A DNA stretch of 64,000 nt from Farysia itapuensis (Eukaryota > Basidiomycota > Ustilaginomycetes > Ustilaginales > Ustilaginaceae). The DNA is taken from assembly GCA_023212645.1 (NCBI GenBank), contig JALBYC010000002.1:372001-436000 (forward strand), written 5' to 3'. Under the pieces are notes generated by a model. That model was not told where the DNA came from, ran no database searches, and was given only the letters and a program-made list of their open reading frames with translations. This document shows, one piece after another, positions 20,006 through 29,668 of the stretch. The position numbers and the translations under genes are program-made. The number at the start of each line of letters is the position of its first letter. Position 1 is the first letter of the stretch.

Positions 20006-23000
20006 ATGCGTGCCACGCGCTCTCAGCAGTCTCCTACTGAGCAAAGTGCGCTCCATGACTCGCCGTCTCCCGTCAGACGCACGCGGAACACTCACAGACC
20101 CAGCTCGTCGTCCAGTGCCAATTCTACCGGCCAGCTCGGCACAGGCGTCTCGCCAAAGCTGCGCACCTCGCCGTCTGTCCGTCGAGCCAATTACAACACC
20201 ATCACCGCATCTGCTGCCGCTGCTAGTGTTGAACGACTGCCACGGTCGTCTTCTCCCTCCGTCACTCACGAGTCCTCACCGAGCAAGAAATACGGTCCAT
20301 CTCGAACGAACAGAGACTTTGAGATCTTGCTAGCTTCCGACCAGACTCGATTTCTCAAAGACACTGCAGATCGTGCTTTGCATCAGGCAGAAGACGACGA
20401 GGACGACGATAGCTCTTCCCATTCAGCCTCGTCCTCGCCTAGACTTCAACCTGCCGCCAAGATTGAACAGGTACAGCACAAGAAGAGCTCGCCTCAAGTT
20501 GCGTCACGGAAGGTCTACCCGCCAACAACAGACCTGTTTAGTTCGCCCAAACGCACGCCAGCTACGATTGCAGCGCAGAATCGTCTACTGAACGGCACTG
20601 CAAAGGCGCCTCCGTCGCCTGATCGGACCACCTCTCTGCAAAATCATCACAGTATAGCCGCCCGCGCTGACACAACGCCGTCAGCAGCCCACAGATTCTA
20701 CAAAGCCATGCCGGAGCTTCCTTCAGAGTCAACTGCCTCCTCCTCGTCTCGTGCCATCAATGGCAACAGCATGAGTCTCGAGCAGGAGCTACAGGCAGCT
20801 TCGTCAAAGTTGGACGTGCCTGATTCCACTGTCTCCTTCCGGCAACGGATGAAAAAGACGAGCGGCTTTCTGCGCAAGTTACGGGGAGACGCTGGTCAGG
20901 ATGCTAAAGCCAGAGAAGCTTCGCCGTCCAAACCAAATACTTCCTCAAGCTCGACAAATTTGCCCGCGATCAGCAGTCCTTCATTAACTTCCACCAGTCA
21001 GTCGATGCAGTCAGACCCGAGCTCGATCGGCTCTTTCCGTAGAGAAAGTATCGTGAGCACAGGTGCATCCAGCACCCGCACTACAAACTCTACCGCAACG
21101 AGCAGGCAGGTGAACCCGTACCTTTCTCAAGACAACGAGCCGCAGCTCCGGATCACTGAGCTTCCGGCCAGTGGATCTGCTGCTCCCAAACCCGCCCCGC
21201 ACACCACAAATTCGAGCGGCCGGCGCCTGTCTCACCATCTGACTATCACGCCGCCCGAGCCATCTCAACGAGTGCCGTCCGCGCCGGTGGTCACTTCCGA
21301 CCGCGACAGTGAGCAGATCCTCATTCTGCCACAGCGATCGACCTCGCAGGGTCAGGTGCGGATGCTGCCAGTCTCCAACGATGCACAGACGACCAATGCC
21401 GCACTTCGCAAGTTCGAGAACGAAGTGGACGATGCATTGAACGAGTCGCCGGGCGTGGTCAACGCCAGCTTCGCGCCCAATCCTGATTTCAACCAGGCAT
21501 GGGGACAGTCGCCGCGGCTTCCTGATCTCAACCTGCAGCAATACAAAGAGAGGAATGGGAGCTTCCTCGAGGAGTCGGACTTTGCAGATGCGCAAGCGCG
21601 CAGGTTGTCGGTCGCTACTGTAGGTGCACGGGAAGGCATTCCCGTCTACCCGGGGACCCCCCTTACTGCCAACTCTTTGCCTGGGCGTGTGCGCACCGAT
21701 CCGTCCGAGGCCGACGCGGCGTTGCATCGCAGCAACACCTCTGTTTCGGACATCGGCACAGGCACTCGGTCCACGCGCTGGACCAACTCGGACCCGCGCA
21801 GTCTGCAGCCTGCGTCTCTTTTTGCCCACAACTATGTCTCGGATCGCGCCGTCTCGCCTATCGACTCGGTCCCGTCGCTGCTCAGCAGTCGACGAGGATC
21901 TGCAGACTCGGCCCACTCATCCAAGCGCGCTGTCGGCGGTCCGATTCATCGCACCGACGCTCCGTCCGGTGCAAGCCTAACAAGTCTTCGTTCGTTTGAG
22001 ACGGCAGCCGAGAGCACAGATCTCGCCAGCATCGACGCCAAGAACGATACCTTCCCCTACATGTCAAAACAGCTGTTGCACTCGCGCACTGATGCACAAC
22101 AAGATCCAGTCAGGACAGATATGGAGAATACCGACACTGGCGACGCGCCATATACAACAGAAGGCGAAGACACAGTCCGCAACATGGATTCCGACGATGA
22201 AGACGAAGCGAGCAAGAGCATCCGATGCGTCAAGCCAGAGACCAAGGATCTCAACGCTGTCAGCGGTCAAGTATCTTCAATTTCAAAGCCAGCTGACCGA
22301 GTACCGAGCATCGCGGTGTTACCAGCAGCAGTTCAGCAAATCAGCTCGCCTCTGCCAGACGATGTCCATGAGCGCGTGGGCGTAGAGGGTGCCAGCTCAG
22401 CTTCCGCCGACTTGGCCGCAAAATGCTGGACCGAAGACTCATCGTTCCTAAAGCGCGAAAAGATCGCAGAATGGCTTGGAGGTCTTGGCGCTGTCAACCG
22501 CTCTGCCCGCACTCACTACTTTGCCAAATTCGACTTCACCAGTCTGCGTGTCGATGACGCTTTTCGCAGGCTGTGTGAAAAGCTCTTTCTCCGCGCCGAG
22601 ACTCAGCAGATTGACCGCATTCTGGCCGCCTTTTCCGAGCGCTATGTCGAGTGCAACCCCGATTCGGTCTTTGGCAGTGCGGATGTTGTGCACTCGGTCG
22701 TGTTTAGTATCTTGCTGCTCAACACTGATCTGCACATTGCCGAGCTGCAGGAGAGAATGACCCGCCATCAGTTCGTTCGGAACACGATGGGCGCAATTGC
22801 GGAAAGCAACGACGAAGTCTTGACGCCGTTCGATGATGGACGTAGCAGCTTCAGCGGGTTTGATGCACCCATGTCACGGTCCCATACACAGCGGAGTGAC
22901 GCTGCTGCAAGCGTTCTTGCTCCGAGCATTGACGCACCCAGCTCCGATACGACGAAAGGAGACGCTTCACGTCCGAGCATGGCACTCAGCACAAAAGGCA

Positions 23001-24694
23001 AGCAAGCCGAGATGGAGCAGACGCTCAAAGATATCTACGCAGCTGTCAAAGCAGATCGAATCCTCCTGCCTACTCCAGAAAGTGCCGCGGTGGAGACCAT
23101 TGTTGGTCGGCCGTCTGGGACGTTTAGTGGCAACCTCCGTAAGATTGGCGCAGGCAGCGATCGAATGACGGCTCTCAAGCGGGGTTCGATCTTTGGCATT
23201 CAAAACCTTCTCGGAAACAGTAACGACTCGTCTGGCGGCGGGTTAGGACGGTCTGTCTCTAACAACAACTTGCTGCGTGGTTCGCTGGACGCTCGAGGTC
23301 GGTCAACTACGTCGCTCACACCTGTGCAGGAGAACAGTCGGTCGGATGCAACATCGCCCAGCGCACAAACTCCAGGTTTCGCAAGCACGTTGAGCCAGAC
23401 TATGATAAGCGAGACTCGGGACGAAGATGGCGAAGCTTCGCAAGCGGCTAGACGCGAACCTACGGACGAAGAGGACGACAACATGCTCGCGCTCTCCGGC
23501 CCGCCCTGGGCGAAAGAAGGCTCCCTGACCCGCAAATTCTACTGGGAATCGCCAGGCAAACGCGGCAAAGACAAGAACTGGGCCGAAGTATTCGTCGTCG
23601 TGTCCAAAGGCACGCTGTCCATGTTTCGGTTCGATTTGACTTCGACAGCTTCCAAGGCTCGTGCTGGTGGTGGTGGGGCAGCGATGGGTGGCGGGAACTG
23701 GCTCTCCTCGGCCACGTGTCTGGGTGAACTATCGCTCGCCCATTCTCTCGCGAACGCTTTGCCGCCACCGGGATACAATCGTGCACGACCACACGTGTTT
23801 GCCCTCACACTGGCTAGTGGAGCAGTGTACTTTTTCCAGGCGGGACACGAAGAGTTGATTCACGAATGGGTGAGTACGTGCAACTACTGGGCGGGTCGAA
23901 CGAGCAAAGAGCCGCTGCCCGGGGGTGTTAGCAACATGGAATACGGCTGGAATAAAGTCCTGCCGCCCGTGGACGACTATGAAGAGCTGGACAGTGCGAG
24001 TTTCACCGACAGTTCCGGGCGGGAGACCATGACGACCAGTGGCAGCACCAGCGTCAGCACGGCGCGAAGCAACCCGCCCGACGCTTCGATCTACAACGGC
24101 ACGACGCTTCTCGGTCAACCGCCGGTTTCTGGCCGTGCGTTTGACAGTAAGAGTGTTCGGAGTCACAGGAGTACAGGTGCGGCGAGTGGTGCTGCTGGAC
24201 GATCGCTCCGCTCGAGAGTGTATCAGAATTGGAACGACGTGGCTGGTTTCGTCTCCGTCTCTGGCTCATCGACTGATCTGGCGGGTCGTTCGGATCCCTC
24301 CATCCGCTCCTCAACCGCCACCTCAAACGACCGCGTGTTCATCAATGAATGGCGCATCCCCGCCCCACCCAGTATCCCATCCACCCTCGCCGAAGAACCG
24401 CAACTCTCCCGTCTCGAACGGCAAATAACCCACATCGAGTCCGAATTAACCCTACACACCTCGCTGCGAACACCCATGCTCCACCTCTACACCCCAAAGT
24501 CTCCCAACTACGCCAAATCCCTCGCCAACTGGGAACGCAAAAGCAATTGGCTCCTCCAGGAACTCGTCAAGTACAGCACCTACACCGACGCCCTCCGCAA
24601 AAGCGTCGAGCTCAAGGCTGAAAAAAGGGCAAAGCGCGAAGTACAGGATATGATCGAAGAGGCCGATTCGGCTCTCGCCCTCTTGCACGTTTGA
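20006..24694 (+). CDS. Arf guanine nucleotide exchange factor with Sec7 and PH domains (EFA6/Syt1-like)
   Basis: Sec7-PH proteins load GTP on Arf GTPases at membranes. One exon, 1562 residues. The first 790 residues are disordered (Ser/Thr/Pro). The Sec7 domain lies at about 800-935: it contains LRAETQQIDRILAAFSERYV with the catalytic glutamate, and HSVVFSILLLNTDLHIAELQ, the second signature. After a second disordered stretch, a PH domain at about 1165-1302 begins PPWAKEGSLTRKFYW and ends HEELIHEWVSTCNYW. A C-terminal helical region (about 1455-1562, LSRLERQITHIESELTLHTS) resembles the coiled tail of EFA6/PSD and fungal Yel1/Syt1 proteins. Domain order fits that group, not the large Gea/Sec7/BIG class. 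The exact orthologue cannot be settled from sequence alone. Confidence 0.85.
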   Translation: MRATRSQQSPTEQSALHDSPSPVRRTRNTHRPSSSSSANSTGQLGTGVSPKLRTSPSVRRANYNTITASAAAASVERLPRSSSPSVTHESSPSKKYGPSRTNRDFEILLASDQTRFLKDTADRALHQAEDDEDDDSSSHSASSSPRLQPAAKIEQVQHKKSSPQVASRKVYPPTTDLFSSPKRTPATIAAQNRLLNGTAKAPPSPDRTTSLQNHHSIAARADTTPSAAHRFYKAMPELPSESTASSSSRAINGNSMSLEQELQAASSKLDVPDSTVSFRQRMKKTSGFLRKLRGDAGQDAKAREASPSKPNTSSSSTNLPAISSPSLTSTSQSMQSDPSSIGSFRRESIVSTGASSTRTTNSTATSRQVNPYLSQDNEPQLRITELPASGSAAPKPAPHTTNSSGRRLSHHLTITPPEPSQRVPSAPVVTSDRDSEQILILPQRSTSQGQVRMLPVSNDAQTTNAALRKFENEVDDALNESPGVVNASFAPNPDFNQAWGQSPRLPDLNLQQYKERNGSFLEESDFADAQARRLSVATVGAREGIPVYPGTPLTANSLPGRVRTDPSEADAALHRSNTSVSDIGTGTRSTRWTNSDPRSLQPASLFAHNYVSDRAVSPIDSVPSLLSSRRGSADSAHSSKRAVGGPIHRTDAPSGASLTSLRSFETAAESTDLASIDAKNDTFPYMSKQLLHSRTDAQQDPVRTDMENTDTGDAPYTTEGEDTVRNMDSDDEDEASKSIRCVKPETKDLNAVSGQVSSISKPADRVPSIAVLPAAVQQISSPLPDDVHERVGVEGASSASADLAAKCWTEDSSFLKREKIAEWLGGLGAVNRSARTHYFAKFDFTSLRVDDAFRRLCEKLFLRAETQQIDRILAAFSERYVECNPDSVFGSADVVHSVVFSILLLNTDLHIAELQERMTRHQFVRNTMGAIAESNDEVLTPFDDGRSSFSGFDAPMSRSHTQRSDAAASVLAPSIDAPSSDTTKGDASRPSMALSTKGKQAEMEQTLKDIYAAVKADRILLPTPESAAVETIVGRPSGTFSGNLRKIGAGSDRMTALKRGSIFGIQNLLGNSNDSSGGGLGRSVSNNNLLRGSLDARGRSTTSLTPVQENSRSDATSPSAQTPGFASTLSQTMISETRDEDGEASQAARREPTDEEDDNMLALSGPPWAKEGSLTRKFYWESPGKRGKDKNWAEVFVVVSKGTLSMFRFDLTSTASKARAGGGGAAMGGGNWLSSATCLGELSLAHSLANALPPPGYNRARPHVFALTLASGAVYFFQAGHEELIHEWVSTCNYWAGRTSKEPLPGGVSNMEYGWNKVLPPVDDYEELDSASFTDSSGRETMTTSGSTSVSTARSNPPDASIYNGTTLLGQPPVSGRAFDSKSVRSHRSTGAASGAAGRSLRSRVYQNWNDVAGFVSVSGSSTDLAGRSDPSIRSSTATSNDRVFINEWRIPAPPSIPSTLAEEPQLSRLERQITHIESELTLHTSLRTPMLHLYTPKSPNYAKSLANWERKSNWLLQELVKYSTYTDALRKSVELKAEKRAKREVQDMIEEADSALALLHV

Positions 24695-24854
24695 AAACCT
24701 TGGTAGCTTCTTGAATACCACCACACACGCTGGCTCGAGTGTGCGAGAAGTAAAGATGACATTGCGTGAAGTACGACTTGAGATAGCGAAAGAGGGATAA
24801 GAGGAGAGAGGGAGAGAGAGGGGTGACATGCTTATAAGCGAGAACGAAATGCGA

Positions 24855-27404
24855 TTAGCTGGGTTCATTGCCTGCGACCGATTCTTTCTTGCTTGGGTTG
24901 AGCAGAGAGCCAAAGCCGACGCGAAGGCTTGAAGAGGTGCTGCTGCTTGTGGCGCTTCTGCGCCTCGTCGGTGGCTCGGTATTGGTGATGGTGCGATCAT
25001 AGTCTTCATCCTCGCCGCTCTGGGGAGAGGTGTTTGTGACTGCGGCCATGCCAGTGGCCATTCCTGGAGCTGCGTCTGTGGCGGCGGCAGCACGGGCGGC
25101 CTCAGCCTCGGCTTCTTCATACTCCAGCTCGTCTTCCTCGTTGGAGGAGGACGAGAGTCCACGCTCGCGCATCTGCGTGAATCGACGGGGAGACGATGCA
25201 GATTCATAGGCCTGCCAGCGACGATCGTCATCACGTGAGGCAGGATCGTGACCCTGCTCCGACCACGTGGTCATGCTTCGCGATCCAGGCTCAAAAGCAG
25301 ATCGAGAGAGAGGCGGATGATCTTTGGCTGGCATCTGTCCGAGACTATGACTGTGGCCGTGTCCTCGTCGATACTGAGGATGCCAACCAGATGGCCCGGC
25401 AATGGGACTCATCCTCGAACCGGAAGAGGGAGCAGGCGGAGGTGGTCCGCGATTCCAAATCGCTTCGTCTTGTCGACCGGCAGATGGACCGACTTGCGAT
25501 CGTCCTGCGCCGGCCTCGGAGGGATCGCCACCGGGAGTATGGCACTTTTGATGACGCCGAAGATTAGACTGCACGCTGAAGGACCTGCCGCATCCAGGCT
25601 CATTACACACGAAAGGTTTTTCGCCCGTGTGCGAATGATGGTGGATTTTGAGACTAGACGGTCGCGAGAAGCGCTTGCCGCACCAGGCACACTCGTACTT
25701 TGCCTGGCCAGAGGCGATGGTCCCGGTAGTGCCAGCGTTGCGTGCACCGCCTGGCATACCAGGGTGACCAGGTATGATGCCGTCTGGAACACTGGCCAGT
25801 CCGTGGCCGCGCATGATCTGAGCCTGAAAAGCATTTCGTTGTGCGTCTGCTGCTGCCTCCGAGGGCGTGGGTCGTCTTGGGAAAACCCAGCCCGCTCCTG
25901 CAGGAGGTGGTCTCATGTTATCGTCTGCTGGACCACGTGGTCTCTGCAAGTGCAAGGAGTCCATTGAGCTGGCTGATGGCATGCCCCGGTCATACGGAGC
26001 TCCGCCGGGACCGCCAAGGTACATTCCGGGCGGCGGCGGCATGGGACGCCCAAGATCTACAGGGTCCCGAACAGATAGGGAGAGGGACTTTGGACGATGC
26101 GATCGGACAACATTGGTGTTCTCGTAGAACTCTGCAGGCATGGGTATCCGTTCTTGCATAGAGGAACTGTGTTTGTGGGCGAATTGTCGGCCACCGTACC
26201 CTTCTGCCGGTTGCTGACCCATTCGCAGGAGTTCGGAAGCAGCCTCTAGCTTTTGCCGTCGTGAAGGATCGTCTGAATTTGGAAGTGGTGCAATCGGTCG
26301 ATCCGCATGGGTCAAAGTTCTCGCCCGTGGGCGTTGCGGTCCAGAAGGCAGATTGGCCGTGACGCCAGGCGTTCTCAAGGACCTATGGCGTGACAGTGAT
26401 GACTGACCACGCTCAGCCGGGTGCATGTTTGGTGCTTCGCCGCCTTGGTACATCGCATCTCGAAATGGCGGCAATAACGAGGCTTGTCCTCGGTCTGAAA
26501 CAGCGGCCTTGTACAGGGACTCTGACGATTCAAGAGTGGAAGAGCGACTGTGCCAACTGGTTCTTGGACTCGTGCTGCCGGAGTGTGCACTAGCAGTGCC
26601 CCAACCTTCGTACGGAACGCTTTCGAGCGAAGTCTGTGTAGAGGAAGGGTAGCCTGGCGGAAGCATTGGGGCAGGGTCGGACGAAGTCGATATATGTGAA
26701 AACATGGTAGAAAGGGACCCAGACGAAGATGACGCTGGCCGATGGCGAGAGCGCCTTTGAGACGGGTTTGCAGGGTCGTTGTAGTTGTCATAATCCAGAG
26801 GCAGCCTTCTCGAAGGAGGCGAGAGGATGAGACCTTTCAAGTTCTGAGCATGACGAGACCGAGAGTCCACTCTCCTGAGTCCGGCGTCTTCGGGACTGAA
26901 TGTCAACGAAGCTGCACCACGGTTATGGCGAGGCGGTGTGCTTGGCAATGTGTTGGAGCTTCTGCTGTAGGGGCTGATGTTGGAGGAATGTTTTGTTCTC
27001 ATGGGGCCCAATGACGAGCTGGGCCCTGGCATGCTGCCTGCAAAACTACGCAGTGTATGTTCATCGTTTGGAGATCTTGACAAGGCTGACGACTGAGACG
27101 GAGCGGGCGAAGTGGGCGCAACGAGACCTTGTTGCTCAGTAGTCTCAGGAATGGACATGTTGCTACTACGAACGTTGGCAAGAGGTTCCTCTCTAGCAAT
27201 ACCGAACAGGTTTTGTATGCTGGGCAGACGTTTTGTCGGTGTCGGCTCGCCCTCGTCGACGTCCATTTCCCGACGGCTGACAGCTTCGCCGTCATCTGAC
27301 ATGGTGTCAGTCATTGTGCGCGGGGTCGCTGTGTCGGCGGGAGGCCTTTCGCTGGAGCTGCTGGCAGGAAAGGGTATTCTGGGACGGTCGCCACTAGGGC
27401 CCAT
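24855..27404 (-). CDS. C2H2 zinc-finger protein, probable transcription factor
   Basis: One exon, 849 residues. Two tandem classical zinc fingers lie at about 570-625: YECAWCGKRFSRPSSLKIHH followed by the linker HTGEKPF and a second finger with CNEPGCGRSFSVQSNLRRHQ. Everything else is Ser/Pro/Arg-rich and disordered. A short N-terminal motif, LPSIQNLFG (about 60-68), stands out as possibly conserved. Near the C-terminus an acidic Glu/Ala run (EDELEYEEAEAEAARAAAAT) could be an activation or interaction region. Two-finger proteins of this shape act as DNA-binding regulators in fungi, but no specific orthologue is claimed. Its 2.26-kb upstream region is the longest in the window, as is common for regulators (inference). 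Confidence 0.8.
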   Translation of the reverse strand: MGPSGDRPRIPFPASSSSERPPADTATPRTMTDTMSDDGEAVSRREMDVDEGEPTPTKRLPSIQNLFGIAREEPLANVRSSNMSIPETTEQQGLVAPTSPAPSQSSALSRSPNDEHTLRSFAGSMPGPSSSLGPMRTKHSSNISPYSRSSNTLPSTPPRHNRGAASLTFSPEDAGLRRVDSRSRHAQNLKGLILSPPSRRLPLDYDNYNDPANPSQRRSRHRPASSSSGSLSTMFSHISTSSDPAPMLPPGYPSSTQTSLESVPYEGWGTASAHSGSTSPRTSWHSRSSTLESSESLYKAAVSDRGQASLLPPFRDAMYQGGEAPNMHPAERGQSSLSRHRSLRTPGVTANLPSGPQRPRARTLTHADRPIAPLPNSDDPSRRQKLEAASELLRMGQQPAEGYGGRQFAHKHSSSMQERIPMPAEFYENTNVVRSHRPKSLSLSVRDPVDLGRPMPPPPGMYLGGPGGAPYDRGMPSASSMDSLHLQRPRGPADDNMRPPPAGAGWVFPRRPTPSEAAADAQRNAFQAQIMRGHGLASVPDGIIPGHPGMPGGARNAGTTGTIASGQAKYECAWCGKRFSRPSSLKIHHHSHTGEKPFVCNEPGCGRSFSVQSNLRRHQKCHTPGGDPSEAGAGRSQVGPSAGRQDEAIWNRGPPPPAPSSGSRMSPIAGPSGWHPQYRRGHGHSHSLGQMPAKDHPPLSRSAFEPGSRSMTTWSEQGHDPASRDDDRRWQAYESASSPRRFTQMRERGLSSSSNEEDELEYEEAEAEAARAAAATDAAPGMATGMAAVTNTSPQSGEDEDYDRTITNTEPPTRRRSATSSSTSSSLRVGFGSLLNPSKKESVAGNEPS

Positions 27405-29668
27405 CTTTGTCGCCTCACTCGCGAGAATCGTTGCGAAGGTCGGGAGTGGGGAACGCTGCCGCTCCGGGTGTCAGTGCTCTCACAGCTGAGCTGCGCTGCA
27501 CTGCAGCGGTCGTTGGCTCAGCGACGGGGAGGGGCAGAAAAAAAAGTCGCGCGCGCAAGACGCGCAAGACAGAACGTTGAGCGCTGGCAGAATAGGTGGA
27601 ATTGGAGGCTGGCAAATCGCTGCGATGCAAGTGATGATTGCCCAATCGTGCCGTTGCCAGTCTGTTGGCTGAAGATGAAAGGGGTATCAAGGTGGGTTCA
27701 TTGAGGGGGTGTCAATGTGCAGAGCCGCTCGATCAAATTGGGGACGTTTAGCCAGCCAGGACGATGACTAGTCAGTGGCGCTGATCGCGATACTTAAGCC
27801 GAGGCGCTCGCAAAGAGTAGGCTGTGGTACCAGGGTCGTGACAAATTTGACGCACTGATGAAGTGTACGGTGGGTCTCAGCAAGGTTGGCGAAGTCGCAG
27901 CGGATCTGGGGTCGTGATATGAGCAAAGTCGTGGGAAACAAGTCGGCGAAGCTAGATGGCCGAGCTATCACGCCGGGTAACAAAGACGTTTACAAACAGG
28001 CGATGACAGAAGTGAAGGGGCAAGAGCACTGGTCGAGGGTGAAGCGGAAGGGGAGGGATGGTGGAGGGAGAGAGAAGCGACGAGCGCTAGGGATCGTCAG
28101 CCGAGCGAGGCTATGGCAATCAATGGCTATGGCCCAGGAAAAAATATATGGAAGCAAGCGAGCCAAGCGCTGGAGCTGGAGCAGTAGCGATGGCTTGCGA
28201 CTCGGCTGCTAAATAAAACACTGGGCCGCACGACGGGATGGGGGGGCCGTTGATGATTTCAAACTTGGGTGCTGCACAAAGTGCTTTGCTTTGCTTTGCT
28301 TTGCTTTGCTTTGCTTTGCTTTGCTTGCTCTCTGACGGACGGACGGCTAATGTATGCGGGTATGTGTGCATCTCTAGCCACGCTCCCGTTGAACCCGGGC
28401 TGGAAAGGCTATTTGTGGCCCTGCATCTGATGTCAAATTCTATTCTTTGGCTCAAACTCTGGCACTGATATCCTGTGTGGGACCAAAGCATACTATCACA
28501 ATCAGGGTGCAGCCGATTGGGGGTTGGGGGGCTCATAGTTCGCGTCGCACGCGCAAATCAAGTGTACCGTTGGCAGGCCAGGGATGCACAGCATGCGGCA
28601 AGAAGAGTGGGTGCTTGCGCGGCGGGCATGTCTCTTTTGCTAGCCGATCTGGGCCCGTCGATCCTTGCAACGCAGATCCGCTGGTCACTGCGATTGATTT
28701 CGGGTTTGGCAGCGAAATTTCAAACGACTCAGCATTGATACACTTTTTTAGCGTGTGGACCTGCTAGAATTCCAATTGACCGCTGAACGCGTTGCCCGTC
28801 GCAGCTTGAGCGATACCGGTAATTGACACCCTGCATTGTGATTGATTCTTCCACCGGCGCCAGATGGACGCGCGGTTCGAATGGTTTCAGTGATGTTCAT
28901 GGCTGAAACTCCGCTTACACCATCCGCTTCGATCCGCGCTGTCCACCGGCTCCACGTCACGCTCCAATTGACAGCCGTCGCCTCCAACACGTTGTGTCGC
29001 CGATGCTAGCGAGCATACTTTCCGTGTTGCCGAGGATCAGAATCTAGCTCGCAGCTCTGATTCAGGGCCGCAAGTCGGTCTTTTCTGAAGAAGCTGCCGG
29101 TTTGTATCAACAATGTCCCCGCTCTCACAAATATGCCGTGCATATGGATCACAATGATATGCAAAGATCCATTATTTTTTTCTTCAAGCGAGCCTTTACA
29201 CTGCCTTTTCTCGCAAAAGCCCATTCGCGGGTCATCTAGCCGACCCTTTCGCGATCCCAAGTCGCCGATGTGGATACGATCCACCAACGTAGCAGCAAGC
29301 GACGTCCTGACAGCAGCTCGATTATCTCTACCCGACCACTACCCGAGATTCTTTGCACGTCATTTCCCCCTGCTCTGCCTCCAGACACCGATGCTCGACC
29401 TGGATCGTGCGTCCCAAGATCTGGACTTTTGTCTCCCTCCATCGTCTTACCTTCAGAGTGTATAATCGCGCGCGCATTGGAGATGGAATTGTTTGCAAGT
29501 CTGCCGTGGCGTGCTGCGCCCTCGGTCTCAACTTCAGCCCAACCGGCATTTAGTCCGAGGGCGTAGCAACAATTTCAATTTAATCCCGACCCCAGGGTCT
29601 AGCATTTGGTGATTCTCAGCCCCGCCACAAACCTGTTCTCCAGCTTCATATGATCAATCTGTGCAAAT
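27405..29668. other. 2.26-kb gene-free stretch upstream of the zinc-finger gene
   Basis: This is by far the longest stretch without a supported gene. It holds a GCTTT microsatellite (28283-28326) and several short overlapping frames on both strands, none with protein-like conservation. Candidate frames at 29133-29465 and 29270-29566 (+) overlap in different phases and have no recognisable motif. It most likely contains the zinc-finger gene's promoter and leader, and perhaps an unannotated noncoding RNA. Confidence 0.5.
28283..28326. repeat. (GCTTT)n pentanucleotide microsatellite, about 8.8 copies
   Basis: Eight perfect GCTTT units followed by GCTT, without interruption. It sits in the long spacer, about 0.9 kb upstream of the zinc-finger start. 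Tracts like this are length-variable and useful as markers. Confidence 0.95.

Noticed and set aside
16864..24694. SEC2 and the Sec7-PH gene as a functional GEF pair
   Set aside because: They act on different GTPase families and have separate promoters; adjacency alone is not evidence of a shared system.
27886..28212. 108-codon Lys/Arg-rich ORF in the spacer
   Set aside because: Composition follows local purine bias; no motif and no gene-like context.
28874..28884. GGTTCGAAT resembles a tRNA B box in the long spacer
   Set aside because: No pairing T-stem and no A box or acceptor stem at the proper distance on either strand.
29133..29566. Overlapping plus-strand ORFs of 110 and 98 codons
   Set aside because: Two frames compete over the same bases, neither shows a motif or a family resemblance, and no splice structure extends them.
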